Of a stretch of 64,000 nucleotides of DNA, positions 17,821 through 27,776 are shown piece by piece. The stretch's first letter is position 1. Each line of letters opens with the position of its first letter. The DNA comes from Paenibacillus sp. DMB20. Its GTDB lineage: Bacteria; Bacillota; Bacilli; Paenibacillales; Paenibacillaceae. Location of the stretch: the NCBI RefSeq assembly GCF_000987955.1, contig NZ_LAZU01000037.1:372001-436000 (forward strand). The letters are read 5' to 3'. The notes beneath the pieces are model-generated. The model did not search any database. It saw only the letters and a program-made list of their open reading frames with translations, and was not told the origin of the DNA. Made by a program: the position numbers and the translations under genes.

Positions 17821-17955
17821 TTTATACTTTCTTATCTCTTAAGAAAAACGTCTATCGACGCACATTTTCAAGGGGAAGCCAGACCGCATATAGCGGAAGT
17901 TTTTCTTGCGATATAAGGATGGCAAACCTCTGAAGTTTGTACTTTCTTATCTCTT
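17821..17955 (+). repeat. Dispersed intergenic repeat, copy C (best preserved, with direct-repeat ends)
   Basis: Most complete copy: AAGAAAAACGTC, then AGACCGC-atata-GCGG, GTTTTTCTTGCGATATAAGGA, and a right arm with GTACTTTCTTATCTCTT. A near-identical TATACTTTCTTATCTCTT also precedes it (17824-17841), so the unit is bounded by direct repeats about 116 bp apart, suggesting a partial tandem duplication. Confidence 0.7.
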
Positions 17956-17956
17956 C

Positions 17957-17993
17957 AAAAAAACGCATGCCATCCTTCCCTACGCATGCGTTT
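17957..17993 (-). terminator. Terminator of ylaN
   Basis: On the minus strand AAACGCATGC pairs with GCATGCGTTT and is followed by a run of T (A run at 17957-17963 on the plus strand). Confidence 0.88.
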
Positions 17994-18018
17994 CTATGTA
18001 TCGCCTGTCTAGGACAGG

Positions 18019-18306
18019 CTACTCTGCTTGATTCATGGCTTCATACAACAGAGCCAGGTTGCGTTCCAGCTTGCTTAACAGCTGTTTCCCTGCAGCTTCA
18101 GGAAGAAGTCCGGCACGTACCGCAAAGTCGACCTCTCTCGAAAACCCGTACATTTGGGTATCCAGCACTTCCTCATAGAGAGGGCAGTAACGGGTTGCCA
18201 GATTCTCCATCTGCACTTCAATGAGCTTTTGAATTTTATCTGCATCTTCATGTAGAAGACTGATCGCTTTAAGATTCAGCTGTTCCTGCAAATCAGATGA
18301 AGTCAT
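18019..18306 (-). CDS. ylaN: YlaN family protein (DUF1507)
   Basis: A 95-residue soluble protein with the family signature [20 protein letters not shown] and VDFAVRAGL. YlaN is conserved in Firmicutes and has been linked to iron homeostasis through an interaction with Fur. ATG 18306 has GGGGGGAAG before it. Its closeness to ftsW resembles the ylaN-ylaO arrangement of B. subtilis, although here several genes intervene and strands differ. Confidence 0.92.
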   Translation of the reverse strand: MTSSDLQEQLNLKAISLLHEDADKIQKLIEVQMENLATRYCPLYEEVLDTQMYGFSREVDFAVRAGLLPEAAGKQLLSKLERNLALLYEAMNQAE

Positions 18307-18418
18307 GATCTTCCCCCCTATGTCAATATCACAGCACGGTTACTACCTCTAATATTAGACGAAATCGCAAGTCAATACAAGGACCAGTTCTAAAGTACCC
18401 GTTAATGCGCCTGATCAT

Positions 18419-18456
18419 TAAAAAACACCTTTCCTGAAAAAGGAAAGATGTTTTTT
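18419..18456 (-). terminator. Terminator of the HPr-like gene
   Basis: AAAACACCTTTCC pairs with GGAAAGATGTTTT around a short loop. A run of A on the left gives the T tract on the minus strand. Confidence 0.88.
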
Positions 18457-18462
18457 CGGAAA

Positions 18463-18708
18463 CTACTCGGCTACTACGTTTACATTCAAGCCGTGCTTGT
18501 TAAATACGTCGATCATCGCTTTTTTCGCTTCATCGGCATCCGGCCCGTGAACATGCAGTTCATAGCTCTGATGGCTAACCAGCGTAGTGAACAAACCGAG
18601 AATGCTTTTAACGTCGATGTACTTGTTTTCGGCCTGCAAAACGATCGAGGAAGTAAACTGGCCTGCGGTTTGGGCGATTTCCACGACCGCTGCATTGTTA
18701 TTCGACAT
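18463..18708 (-). CDS. HPr-like protein lacking the phosphoryl-accepting histidine
   Basis: 81 residues of HPr fold. AVVEIAQTAGQFTSSIVLQ aligns with helix 1 and strand 2 of HPr, and YIDVKSILGLFTTL with the Ser46 region. The chain starts at the position of the active-site loop: counting back 31 from Ser35 (Ser46 equivalent), Asn4 occupies the His15 position, and the GLHARPA motif and first strand are absent. It therefore cannot act as a normal PTS phosphocarrier, but could keep a Crh-like regulatory role through Ser35. GGAGGG seven bases before ATG 18708 and no in-frame upstream extension show that the short N-terminus is real. Monocistronic. Confidence 0.82.
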   Translation of the reverse strand: MSNNNAAVVEIAQTAGQFTSSIVLQAENKYIDVKSILGLFTTLVSHQSYELHVHGPDADEAKKAMIDVFNKHGLNVNVVAE

Positions 18709-18800
18709 ACGAATCCCTCCGTATCATAAAAATAAAAACCATTGCTTCATTGCTCCTTCATGATACATTGAATCCGTTTTCCCATGCAACCTATTTTGTC

Positions 18801-19917
18801 TTATTTTAAATTTTCCGGGTTTAGCCCTTCGAGCTCGGGAACGACAAACAGGCCGTCCTTGCGGATCAAAACGTCGTCAAAGTATATTTCCCCGCCGCCA
18901 TATTCCGGACGTTGGATCAGGACAAGATCCCAGTGAATGGATGAGCGATTGCCGTTGTCCGTTACGTCATAAGCTTGACCTGGCGTGAAGTGAAGGCTGC
19001 CCGCGATTTTCTCGTCAAACAGAATGTCCTTCATCGGAGACAGAATGTACGGGTTGAATCCGATCGCAAACTCGCCGATATAGCGCGCGCCTTCATCGGA
19101 ATCGAGAATTTCGTTAAGACGGGCGGTATCGCTGCCGGTAGCTTCTACGATTTTTCCGTTCTCGAAGCGGAATTTGATGTTTTCAAACGTCACCCCGTTA
19201 TACAGGGTCGGCGTGTTGTATGAGATCGTGCCGTTAACGGAATCCCGTACCGGTGCGGTGTAAACTTCGCCGTCCGGAATATTTTTTTTGTCCGGAGCAT
19301 TTCTCCGCGCCGATGCCCTTGATCGAGAAGCTGAGGTCGGTTCCCGGACCGATGATGCGGACTTTATCGGTCTTTCTCATCAATTCGGCCAGCGGGTCTT
19401 GGGCACGGTCCATTTTGGAGTAATCCAGGTTGCACACGTCAAAGTAAAAGTCCTCAAAAGCCTCCGTGCTCGTGTTTGCAAGCTGTGCCATGCTTGCGTT
19501 TGGATAGCGCAGCACGACCCATTTGGTGCGCTTAACGCGTTCCTCGCTATGTACGGAATGCTGATAGATCGAGTTGTAAAGCTTCATATTTTCTTCCGGA
19601 ACGTCTGACAGGTCGTTTACATTCTCGCCGGCACGGATGCCGATATAGCAGTCCATCTTCTTCATCCGTTCCAAATCCAGCTCGGCCCATAAAGAAAGCT
19701 GTTCCTTCGTTGCATTTTTCAGCATGGCGCGTTGCACCGTTCTGTCTGTCAGCTGGACAAAAGCATGCCCGCCCTTCTTGCCTACTTCTTCAATGATGGC
19801 ATTAAGCAGGTCGCGCTCGGAACCGATCATTTCGATCAGTACATTTTCGCCCGGCTGCATATCTACCGAATAACCGACCAGATTCTCGGCCAGCTTCTGA
19901 ATTCTTGGATCACGCAT
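18801..19917 (-). CDS. M29 family aminopeptidase (AmpS/PepS-like), frameshifted here
   Basis: Dinuclear-metal cytoplasmic aminopeptidase. The N-terminal half ([18 protein letters not shown]) and C-terminal half ([48 protein letters not shown], which hold the expected Glu, His and HxD ligands) are in different frames. The T8 run on the plus strand (19282-19289) read as seven restores [17 protein letters not shown], which supplies the missing metal-ligand glutamate. Corrected length is about 371 residues. ATG 19917 is preceded by AAGGAGGG. Confidence 0.88.
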
Positions 19918-20039
19918 GGGTTGTTCCCTCCTTGAGCTGATCCGCTGCCCTATGCCCAAACAATTGAACAGCGGTTAAATTTCATTCCTATATTGTAGCA
20001 CGGCAGATCGTTCGCGTCAGCCGGGGGTGGGCAAGGGTT

Positions 20040-20879
20040 TTATTTGTAACCCGAAAAATGAATTTCGGTTACCAGCGTCTCCATGCGCTGTCGCCCCGAC
20101 GGATCGGCAAACTCCAGCACCCGCTCCGAGGTCAGCTTCCTAGGCAAGCGGGAGGTTTTATCCACCGTCAAGTGGTATACCGCTGCGGCCTGGCTCTGTT
20201 CCAGCATCCGGTTCATCTCACGGTTTTCCCGTTCCCATACGGCAAGCAGCCTTTTCCGTGCCTTTCCGTTCGGTGTGTACAGGATATCTCCCTTCTCGAA
20301 GATCCGGCTTCGAAGCTTCTCCATCTGAGCTTTCAGCACCTCTGCCGTCATACGGCGGGAGGCCTCCGGAGTCAATTGGATTCGCAGCACCCTTGTGCCC
20401 CGGGCCGCGCCGTATTCCTCTGTAACGGTTTTATCCGATTTTCCGATATATTCAAGCTGTTCCAGCGGATTCAAGCGTGCCATCCAATCCGTATTCGAAA
20501 AACCGGCGGTCAAGGCCATCCATTTGCCGTTTTCGTACTTCATTTTCCCCTTCAGTCCATCCATATTCATCCCTCCGGCCGAATAGGCTGCCGTTTTAGG
20601 AATCTTGCCGGTTGGATGGGAAGTCGTCAGCGTAAGCAGCCTATGATTTTGCAGTTGGCCCTGGAAGACGACCGCCTGTTTGTAGATTCCGCTGTCATCA
20701 TTGCGTACGGCTGTTTCTCCCTTGAACGCTAAATCGTCAACGCCGGCCAGCCCGGCCAAAGCTCGGTTAAAATGTTCCTCCGCCGTCATGCGTTCCGTCT
20801 GGCAGCCCTGTACAATCATAACCAAACTTACGAAAAGCCACATTTGCCGTGATATAAATTGAAATCTTCCAGCCGTCAT
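20040..20879 (-). CDS. Predicted lipoprotein of unknown function
   Basis: 279 residues, with an N-terminal hydrophobic segment (MWLFVSLVMIVQGC) ending in a lipobox-like QGC, so probably anchored outside the membrane. The mature part contains a MERK-like alternation of charged and polar segments and repeated short motifs (VLRIQLTPEASRRM, YHLTVDKTSRLPRKL). This is reminiscent of outer-sheet lipoproteins that act as chaperones or sensors in Bacillales, but I do not recognise a named family. ATG 20879 has GGAGG nine bases upstream. It follows the GGDEF gene on the same strand after a terminator, so it is probably a separate unit. Confidence 0.65.
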   Translation of the reverse strand: MTAGRFQFISRQMWLFVSLVMIVQGCQTERMTAEEHFNRALAGLAGVDDLAFKGETAVRNDDSGIYKQAVVFQGQLQNHRLLTLTTSHPTGKIPKTAAYSAGGMNMDGLKGKMKYENGKWMALTAGFSNTDWMARLNPLEQLEYIGKSDKTVTEEYGAARGTRVLRIQLTPEASRRMTAEVLKAQMEKLRSRIFEKGDILYTPNGKARKRLLAVWERENREMNRMLEQSQAAAVYHLTVDKTSRLPRKLTSERVLEFADPSGRQRMETLVTEIHFSGYK

Positions 20880-20982
20880 CTATGATCATTCCTCCGCTGA
20901 TTGATGATCTTAGGCTAACCGCCCGGTTCCCATTTATACAAGAATAAAACGACTTCGTCTTTCTTCTTCATTGGCGGCGGCC

Positions 20983-21014
20983 AAAAAAGGCCTTGCGGAT
21001 TTGCCGCAAGGCCT
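20983..21014 (-). terminator. Terminator of the GGDEF gene
   Basis: AGGCCTTGCGG with CCGCAAGGCCT around a 5-base loop; the A run at 20983-20988 provides T6 on the minus strand. A T run on the other side may serve the plus strand. Confidence 0.88.
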
Positions 21015-21036
21015 AGTGTTTTTTTGTTGTCGCCCG

Positions 21037-23016
21037 TCACCCGGATTCCTCCGCTTTCTCCACGACGATCCGGTTCCGACCGCTGTTTTTCGCCTCGTAA
21101 AGCGCCATGTCCGCACGGTAGAACAATGATTCCACGCTGATCCGGTCATGCGTCCAATTCCACTCCGAAATCCCGCAGGACACGGTAACCTTCGGATCTG
21201 TCTCCTCGGCGACCCTCCGGCGAATGCGTTCCGCGACCTGCTGCGTCTGCTCGATTCCGAGTCCGGGCAGGTAAACGGCAAGCTCTTCGCCGCCCCATCT
21301 GGCTGGAATGTCGCTTTGCCGGATGGACGTTTTTATGATGCCGCTGACCTGCTTTAGTATTTTATCGCCGCGCTGATGGCCGAACGTATCGTTAACCTGC
21401 TTAAACTGGTCGATATCCACCACGATAAGCGAACCGCAAAAATCCCGGCTTTGGCACTCATGTATCGCCTCATCCAAATAGTGGCGGGCATACAGCTCGG
21501 TCAGCATATCCCGATTGGCCATCCGCCTGACTTCGGCATGAAGGGATGCATTCCCGACAGCCAGTCCGATGTGGCTTGTCAAAGCCTGAAGCAGACGGTA
21601 ATTGTCGTAGGAGAAGTAATGCTTTTTTCTATGGGTCAGGAGTATGACTCCCCGCACTTCTCCGTTCACCGTAAGCGGCGTGGCAATCATGGAGCTTGAG
21701 CCCGTCGTTTCCATCAGCCTCGATTCGGCGGGCCGCTCTTCCATGTAATTCGACAGGATCAGCGGCTCCTTGGAATGGTACACGATTCCGGCCAGTCCGT
21801 AATCTTTTTCGAACACTTCTTTCGTCAGCCACGATGCATTGCACGATACGACTTCAAGTCCGCCCAGCTCCTCATTGTGGCTCATAATGCAGCAGTATTC
21901 CGCCTCAAGTAATTTGCGCAGCTCCTGATTGGCAAATTGATAAATGTCGGTCAGCTTCAGGCTTTTGTTCAATCGCTGGGTCAGTTCGTTAATGATCCTC
22001 AACTCATGGATCATCAGGTTGGATTGCTCGTACAATTTGGCATTTTCAAAGGCTGTTCCGGCAGCGTCGGCCATCATTCCTAGCAGCTCCAGATCCATCT
22101 CTTCCATTAAAACGGAGTCGACGTCCACATGAAGAACGCCGTAAACCCCCTGTTTGCCTCCTACGGGCACGCCGATTTCAACCCTGCCCTCTTCAGCCCT
22201 CCGGTTTACCGTTAAAGTCCCTTCCATAAAAGTGCGGACATAGACTTCCTCCTGCCAATGATGCAGAAGCAGCGGGCGGACCAGAGGATGGCTGCTATGA
22301 TGATCCTGGGACATAAACAGCCGTACTCCCGCATTCGGATAAAGGTCGAGGACGCTGTCCAACACTTCCGTGAGCACCCCGTCCACATCGATCTGGGCAT
22401 GCATCCGCTTGACGTATTGGAACAGGATTGAACGCCTGCGCGCTTCCTTTGCCGCCTGGTCATACACCTTTTCCAGATCGGAAACGAATATATGCTCAAA
22501 CCTGCGGTAAAAGCAGGACTTCAGCAAAAGCGCCGCCGATTCCGTCATCATCCGGGCTTTCTCTATGGCTGTTCCTGCCGGCGAAACGCTGACTAAAACG
22601 GCAAACAATTCATTGCGATTTCTGGTAAACAAGGGGACTGCGCATACGTTCTTTCCCCCCAAGCGTTCTTCACTGAAGCCTGCTGCCGCTGCTCTATTCT
22701 CCAAAGCACTTCGGAGCGTGCCGTCATCGCCCGCGGAAAAGTAGGGCTGCAAGACAGGATCCCCGGCAAGCCAATTTCCTTCCCGGCACACGATGCACCA
22801 GTCGCTTTTCAGTACGAATTCCAGTCCGCCGCTCTCCTTCTTCCACTCCCAAAAGCTTTCCTCAAGCAATGGCTGAAGATATGGCAAATCCGAAAGGGTA
22901 ATATCAAGATTCTGAGGCCACTTATGGAATTCTTGTTTTGGGTCTCGCCCGGAACCATAATACAAGGCCGTAGAACCGGGAGAGCTTGCAGAAACCTTCC
23001 GTTGTTCTTCTGACAT
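21037..23016 (-). CDS. Diguanylate cyclase with GAF-type sensor domains
   Basis: About 659 residues. The C-terminal 165 residues form a GGDEF domain beginning NRDMLTELYARHYLDEA with VDIDQFKQVNDTFGHQRGD. The active loop is RWGGEEL, a functional GG(D/E)EF variant, preceded five residues earlier by RQSD, the RxxD inhibitory I-site. Upstream lie one or two GAF-like domains (GVLHVDVDSVLMEEMDLELLG; then ATPLTVNGEVRGVILLTHRK) and a variable N-terminal sensor region. No membrane segment is seen, so it is cytoplasmic. Predicted to make c-di-GMP from GTP in response to a bound ligand. Start 23016 follows AAAGGAG; eight extra upstream codons overlap that site. Confidence 0.88.
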   Translation of the reverse strand: MSEEQRKVSASSPGSTALYYGSGRDPKQEFHKWPQNLDITLSDLPYLQPLLEESFWEWKKESGGLEFVLKSDWCIVCREGNWLAGDPVLQPYFSAGDDGTLRSALENRAAAAGFSEERLGGKNVCAVPLFTRNRNELFAVLVSVSPAGTAIEKARMMTESAALLLKSCFYRRFEHIFVSDLEKVYDQAAKEARRRSILFQYVKRMHAQIDVDGVLTEVLDSVLDLYPNAGVRLFMSQDHHSSHPLVRPLLLHHWQEEVYVRTFMEGTLTVNRRAEEGRVEIGVPVGGKQGVYGVLHVDVDSVLMEEMDLELLGMMADAAGTAFENAKLYEQSNLMIHELRIINELTQRLNKSLKLTDIYQFANQELRKLLEAEYCCIMSHNEELGGLEVVSCNASWLTKEVFEKDYGLAGIVYHSKEPLILSNYMEERPAESRLMETTGSSSMIATPLTVNGEVRGVILLTHRKKHYFSYDNYRLLQALTSHIGLAVGNASLHAEVRRMANRDMLTELYARHYLDEAIHECQSRDFCGSLIVVDIDQFKQVNDTFGHQRGDKILKQVSGIIKTSIRQSDIPARWGGEELAVYLPGLGIEQTQQVAERIRRRVAEETDPKVTVSCGISEWNWTHDRISVESLFYRADMALYEAKNSGRNRIVVEKAEESG

Positions 23017-23326
23017 AAAAAGGGCGCTCCTTTGCACCATTATAAAAACCTGACTAAAGACCCAGTCCCCCCCGGTTGAATGCGTAAATCCCCCTTGTCC
23101 AGGCTTCGCGGTATCCGCATCTTGTTAAAAGCTGCAATCGCATCGCTGTTCAGCGGTGCAGCCTTAAAAATTCAATATTTATTCAGATAAAAAGAACGAT
23201 TTAGCATTACCCCTATCTTACTCTTTTCTACCCGGTTTTGCATCAGTTTTTCGGTAATTCGCTCATATTTTTTTAGGTCCTTGGTCCTATCGACAAAATT
23301 AGACAAAGTTAAACTTCATGTTAATC

Positions 23327-23354
23327 TTGACTTTATAGCATCCTTTCATATAAT
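23327..23354 (+). promoter_or_regulatory. Sigma-A promoter of rpsD
   Basis: TTGACT (23327-23332) and TATAAT (23349-23354) with a 16-bp spacer, in an AT-rich region about 200 bp before rpsD. One mismatch to consensus in total. Confidence 0.85.
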
Positions 23355-23360
23355 ATTTAT

Positions 23361-23549
23361 TGTTGAAAAAGAATGCAAATGCATTCCTTGAATTTGGGCG
23401 GAACGTTGTGTCACCCTCACGATATTTGTTGCTGACAGGACAGCGGCTGAACTTTCCCGTCAGATCTTCCGGGTTTTCGGACAGTAGTAAACAAATACGG
23501 CGCAAATAGAGCCCTAATGAAACTTTAATTACAAAGGAGTCTATATTAA
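23361..23549 (+). promoter_or_regulatory. Long rpsD leader, probable S4 autoregulatory leader
   Basis: About 190 nt separate the promoter from the rpsD ATG. Firmicute rpsD genes usually carry a structured leader to which S4 binds for feedback. This leader contains GC-rich complementary stretches (for example TCTTCCGGGTTTTCGGACAG), but I did not fold it. AAAGGAG precedes the start codon. Assignment by position and length. Confidence 0.5.
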
Positions 23550-24150
23550 ATGGCACGTTACACCGGTCCTAAATTTAAATTGAGCCGTCGCGTGGGTATT
23601 TCCCTCAGCGGTACTGGAAAAGAATTGAAGCGTCCTTTCCCTCCGGGACAGCATGGTCCTAACCAACGGAGAAAAATGAGCAACTACGGAATGCAGCTTC
23701 AAGAAAAACAAAAAACTGCGTCATATGTACGGTCTGGGTGAGAAGCAATTCCGCACCCTGTTCGATAAAGCAACAGGTATGAAAGGTATCGCGGGCGAGA
23801 ACTTCATGTTCCTGCTTGAGAGCCGCCTGGATAACCTCGTTTACCGTCTTGGGCTCAGCAACTCCCGTGCGGGTGCTCGCCAGTTGGTTGCCCATGGCCA
23901 CGTAACCGTAAACGGCAAAAAAGTGGATATCGCATCCTACGCAGTTACGCCTGGTGATGTTATCGGTCTTCGTGAAAGAAGCCGCGGCCTGTCCGCTATC
24001 AAAGATGCTTTGGCTAACCGCGTACATCTTCCGGCTTACCTTGAGTTCGACGAAACGGCTATGGAAGGCAAGTACATCCGCCTGCCTGAGCGTTCCGAAT
24101 TGTCTCAAGATATCGACGAGAAGCAAATCGTCGAATTCTACAACCGTTAA
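23550..24150 (+). CDS. rpsD: 30S ribosomal protein S4, frameshifted in this sequence
   Basis: Primary 16S rRNA-binding protein of the small subunit and its own translational repressor. [16 protein letters not shown] starts the protein; the S4 RNA-binding domain is [20 protein letters not shown] followed by [12 protein letters not shown], and it ends [22 protein letters not shown]-like. An A6 run at 23710-23715 shifts the frame after QEKQK. With five [18 protein letters not shown] is restored and the protein is 199 residues, the expected length. A real frameshift in this essential gene is implausible, which makes it the best internal control that the sequence contains homopolymer errors. Confidence 0.95.
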
Positions 24151-24161
24151 TATTAAGGTCG

Positions 24162-24193
24162 AAAACCCGGAGCTTTATGCTTCCGGGTTTTTT
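24162..24193 (+). terminator. Terminator of rpsD
   Basis: AAAACCCGGAGC-tttat-GCTTCCGGGTTTTTT. The stem and T run follow the rpsD stop by a few bases. Confidence 0.92.
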
Positions 24194-24481
24194 CGTCTTT
24201 TTCAAAACGGATGCGCCAGCAGATTCTTTGTCAAAAAAGATCTTCTCCGGTACATCCGTTTTGCATAAAAATGAAATAATAATTTACAAACATGCCACTC
24301 CGACAAGGAAAATTTCCTTTTTTCATCCTGAATGATATGCTTCCTCGTTCCCTCCTCGAATTGAAACCTGCAGCTAAATACGGGATTTCCCTTCATTGCC
24401 TCAACGGAAATCATTCCGCTACCGGGACTATCAAAAAATCAACTTTCCGATAAATGGGAGCGGCAGGATCCGATCCGATGA

Positions 24482-24508
24482 TTCAAAAGCTTCGTTTTAT
24501 GCTATAAT
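24482..24508 (+). promoter_or_regulatory. Probable promoter of the class A PBP gene
   Basis: A perfect TATAAT at 24503-24508 with a weak TTCAAA at 24482-24487 (15-bp spacer), 30 bp before the start codon. AAGGAGGAG at 24520-24528 is the ribosome binding site. Confidence 0.6.
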
Positions 24509-24537
24509 AGGTGCGTTAAAAGGAGGAGTAAACATTC

Positions 24538-27500
24538 ATGGTTGAGGAGAAAAAACAGGAGCCTGAAAACGAGCGCCCTCCTAAACGATCCATTGGACGA
24601 AAGATAGGATCGGTCATCGGCTGGCTCTTCGTGATTGGACTCATGGGTACCCTGTTCGTGGGAGGAGCCGTCTTCGGCTACATAACCTCTATTGTCAAAG
24701 ATGAGCCTGTAAGAACCAGAGCTCTTATCGAACAGAAAATGAACGATAACGCCGTTACCGGCTTCGCCTACTTTGGCGACGGCTCTCCGATCGGGCAGCT
24801 TCGCACAGAGGAAGACCGGCGGCCCGTGGAGTATTCGGAGATACCTCAGATCGTCATTGACGCGGTTGTATCCATTGAAGATAATCGTTTTTATACCCAT
24901 GATGGCGTCGATTTCATGGGAACCGCCCGGGCCGTTAAGCAGCGTCTTTTAAATGAACCGGTCCAGACCGGGGGAAGCACGCTGACCCAACAGCTGGCAA
25001 GACAAGTGTTTCTGAGCCGGGACAAGACAAGCGACCGCAAAGTCAAAGAAATTTTGCTGGCCTTTCGCTTGGAGCGTTTCCTGACCAAGGAACAAATCAT
25101 GACCGCCTATTTGAATAAGGTCCTTACGGAAACGGTTCGAACGGCTATAACGTATTCGGCATTAAAGCTGCCGCCAAAGGAATTTTTAACATCAGCGACC
25201 TGAAGAAGCTCAATCTCGCCCAGGCAGCCTATCTGGCAGGTCTCCCACAGCTCCCGTCAGCCTATTCGGCTTTTAACGGGGTCGGCGAATTCGATGCAAA
25301 ATCATTCAAGCGAGCCTTGAAACGCCAAGTTCTGGTGCTTGACCGTATGCTGGAGGAAGGAAAAATCACTCCTGCCCAGTATAAAAAAAGCGAAAGCATT
25401 CGACATTAAGAAATCGCTTGCGCCGCGAACGCAGAAGGCTTACGTGACCTACCCTTACCTCATGATGGAAGTGGAGCGGCAGGCCTCAAAAATATTATTG
25501 GAGCTTAACCATCCTGACGTCGATAAGGAACAGACGAAGGAAAACGGCGAGCTGATGGATGAAGCACGCACGCAGCTCAGTACCGGAGGATACCGGATTT
25601 ATACGACGATCGACCGGACCTTATACGGAGCCATGCGCAAAATAGCCGAGGACGACAGCAACTTCTTCCCTGACAGCAAAACGAAAGGGAAAGAGCAGAC
25701 CGCGGCCATGATGATCGATAACAAAACCGGCGCCATCCTAGGCATGATCGAAGGGCGCGACTTCAAAACCGAGGAAATGAACTATGCCACCCAAATGGTC
25801 CGGCAGCCCGGATCGGCCATGAAGCCGATCGCCGCCTTTTTGCCTGCGCTGGATTCGGGTAAAGTACAGCCAGGAAGCATCGTGGATGACTCGCCGATCA
25901 TACTGAAGAACGGTAGCAGTTACCATATTCCTAAAAACGTAAACTGGCGTTATAAAGGCCTTATGACCGCGAGAGAGGCATTGAACAACTCGACGAACAC
26001 CGTTGCTCTTAAACTGTTCAATAATTCCATCGGCATTGAGAACGCATGGGAGTTTGCCAAAAAGCTCGGCATCACCACGCTCGTAAAAGAGGACTATTCT
26101 TCAGGGACCGGCGGAATAGGCGGGCTCACTTACGGCGTATCCGTAGAGGAGTTGACGAACGCCTATACCTCCATCGGCAACAAAGGCAAGTTCGTCGACG
26201 CTTATATGATCGAAAAAATCGTGGACTCGAACGGCAAAATCGTTTATAAACACGAAGCCAAGCCCGTGCAGGTCTATTCCGAGCAGACGGCTTATCTTAT
26301 GGCCGACATGATGCGCACGGTTATTACCAACGGCTCCGGCAACACGGTTCGCGACAACTACAAGCATTTCAATAAAGTACCGATCGTCGGCAAAACCGGT
26401 TCCAGCCAAAGCTATGGAGACAGCTGGTTTATGGGCCTCTCCCCGGATGTTACGGTTGGGGTATGGGTCGGCTACAAGCATTCCGTAAACACCTTGGATA
26501 AACCGCAACGAATACACGCCCAACAAATTTGGTCGAAAATCATGAACGAAGCGATCCATCTGAAGCCGAATCTGTTCAAGACGCATGAGTTCAAAAAACC
26601 GGAGGGCATCGTCTCCAAAACGGTATCGGCTTATAGCGGAAAGCTTCCGTCGGCGTTGACCGACAGGTTCGTGACGGACCTGTTTAACGCGAAGTTCGTG
26701 CCGACGGAAGTGGACGACAGTCTGACCAAAGCCAAATATATTACGTACAGAGGCGCGAACTACATCCCAAGGGATGGAACGCCTTCAGATATGCTGAAAG
26801 AGCGGGTCGTCATCAAACGCGAAAAACCGATCGACGAATTAATCAAAGAACTTGAAGCTGCCTTTGCCGTCATGCGCGGAAATCATGAACCATTGCAATT
26901 CTACATTCCGGAGGATGCCAATAAAGGTATGCCAACGAAGATCGATCCGCGGGTAGACGACGGCAGAGCCCCGACCCCGCCGAAAAACATGCATTATTCG
27001 CGCCAGAACGGCAAAGCCGTCATCAGCTTTGCCCCGAGCGGCTCTCCCGATGTCGTAGGATATCGACTGTACCGCTCCATCAGCGGCGGCCCGTTTGTCC
27101 GTGAAGGTGGGGTCGTTATGGCCGATGATACCAAGCAATTCGTGACAAGCTCGGGTTCAAGCGTATCTTATTACGTTGTAGCGGTGGACGTTGCAGGTAA
27201 AACTTCGGAGCCAAGCGCCATCGTCGGCGCAGGGTTTGTACCCGATCCGGATCCCGTGCCTGACAAGAAAAGCGAAGTAGACGGCACTGTCGTGCCGGAT
27301 GATCAAACAGCGGAAGAAACGCCTGATACCTCGCAGGGGCCCGCATCCATTCCGCAGCAGCCGGGACAGCCGACATTCCAAGCAACTCCCGACGGCTTTA
27401 AGGCGTCGTGGAATGCCAATCCGCCGCAGGATCAAATCACGCAGTACAACGTCTACTTCAGTCCCAACAATGACGACGCTTTTCAAATGATCGGCTCCAG

Positions 27501-27621
27501 CCAAAGCCAAGAGTATTACTTTAAAGCCAACGGTCCCATTAGCGGAACCTTCAGGATTACCGCTGTCAATGGGCTCGGTGAATCGTCGCCTTCACCGACG
27601 GTATTCTTTGAGAAAGAATAA
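24538..27621 (+). CDS. Class A penicillin-binding protein (PBP1-type), two indels in this sequence
   Basis: Bifunctional transglycosylase-transpeptidase, about 1027 residues. In order: basic N-terminus, membrane anchor about residues 34-55, GT51 motifs EDNRFYTHDG, GGSTLTQQLARQVF and KEILLAFRLERF, then the transpeptidase with SAMK, STN and KTG (VGKTGSSQ). At the C-terminus are FN3-like repeats (VVGYRLYRSISGGPF; ITQYNVYFSPNND) split by a Pro/acidic linker. A missing T near 25124 (LNKVLYGNGSNGYNVFG restored) and an extra A in A7 at 25383-25389 (YKKAKAFDIKK restored) break the frame in opposite senses. Similar to B. subtilis ponA in architecture. Confidence 0.9.
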
Positions 27622-27643
27622 TTGCATACCGTTTAACGGCAAG

Positions 27644-27687
27644 AAAAGCCGTCTCGCCAGCAATCGCTGTAAGAGACGGCTTTTTTT
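27644..27687 (+). terminator. Terminator of the PBP gene
   Basis: AAAAGCCGTCTC pairs with GAGACGGC followed by T7. Confidence 0.9.
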
Positions 27688-27727
27688 GCTAAGAAGAATA
27701 AACATGTTGCAGTGTGCCGCAACGCAG

Positions 27728-27772
27728 AAAGGGTGCCTTCCCTGGTCGCGTAGACCTTGGAGGCACCCTTTT
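27728..27772 (-). terminator. Terminator of acsA
   Basis: AAAGGGTGCCT pairs with AGGCACCCTTT over a 22-base loop. The T tract on the minus strand is short, so efficiency is uncertain. Confidence 0.7.
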
Positions 27773-27776
27773 AAAT

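Noticed and set aside
24202-24414. 70-codon minus-strand frame between rpsD and the PBP gene
   Set aside because: No ribosome site and no family; it starts within the PBP upstream region.
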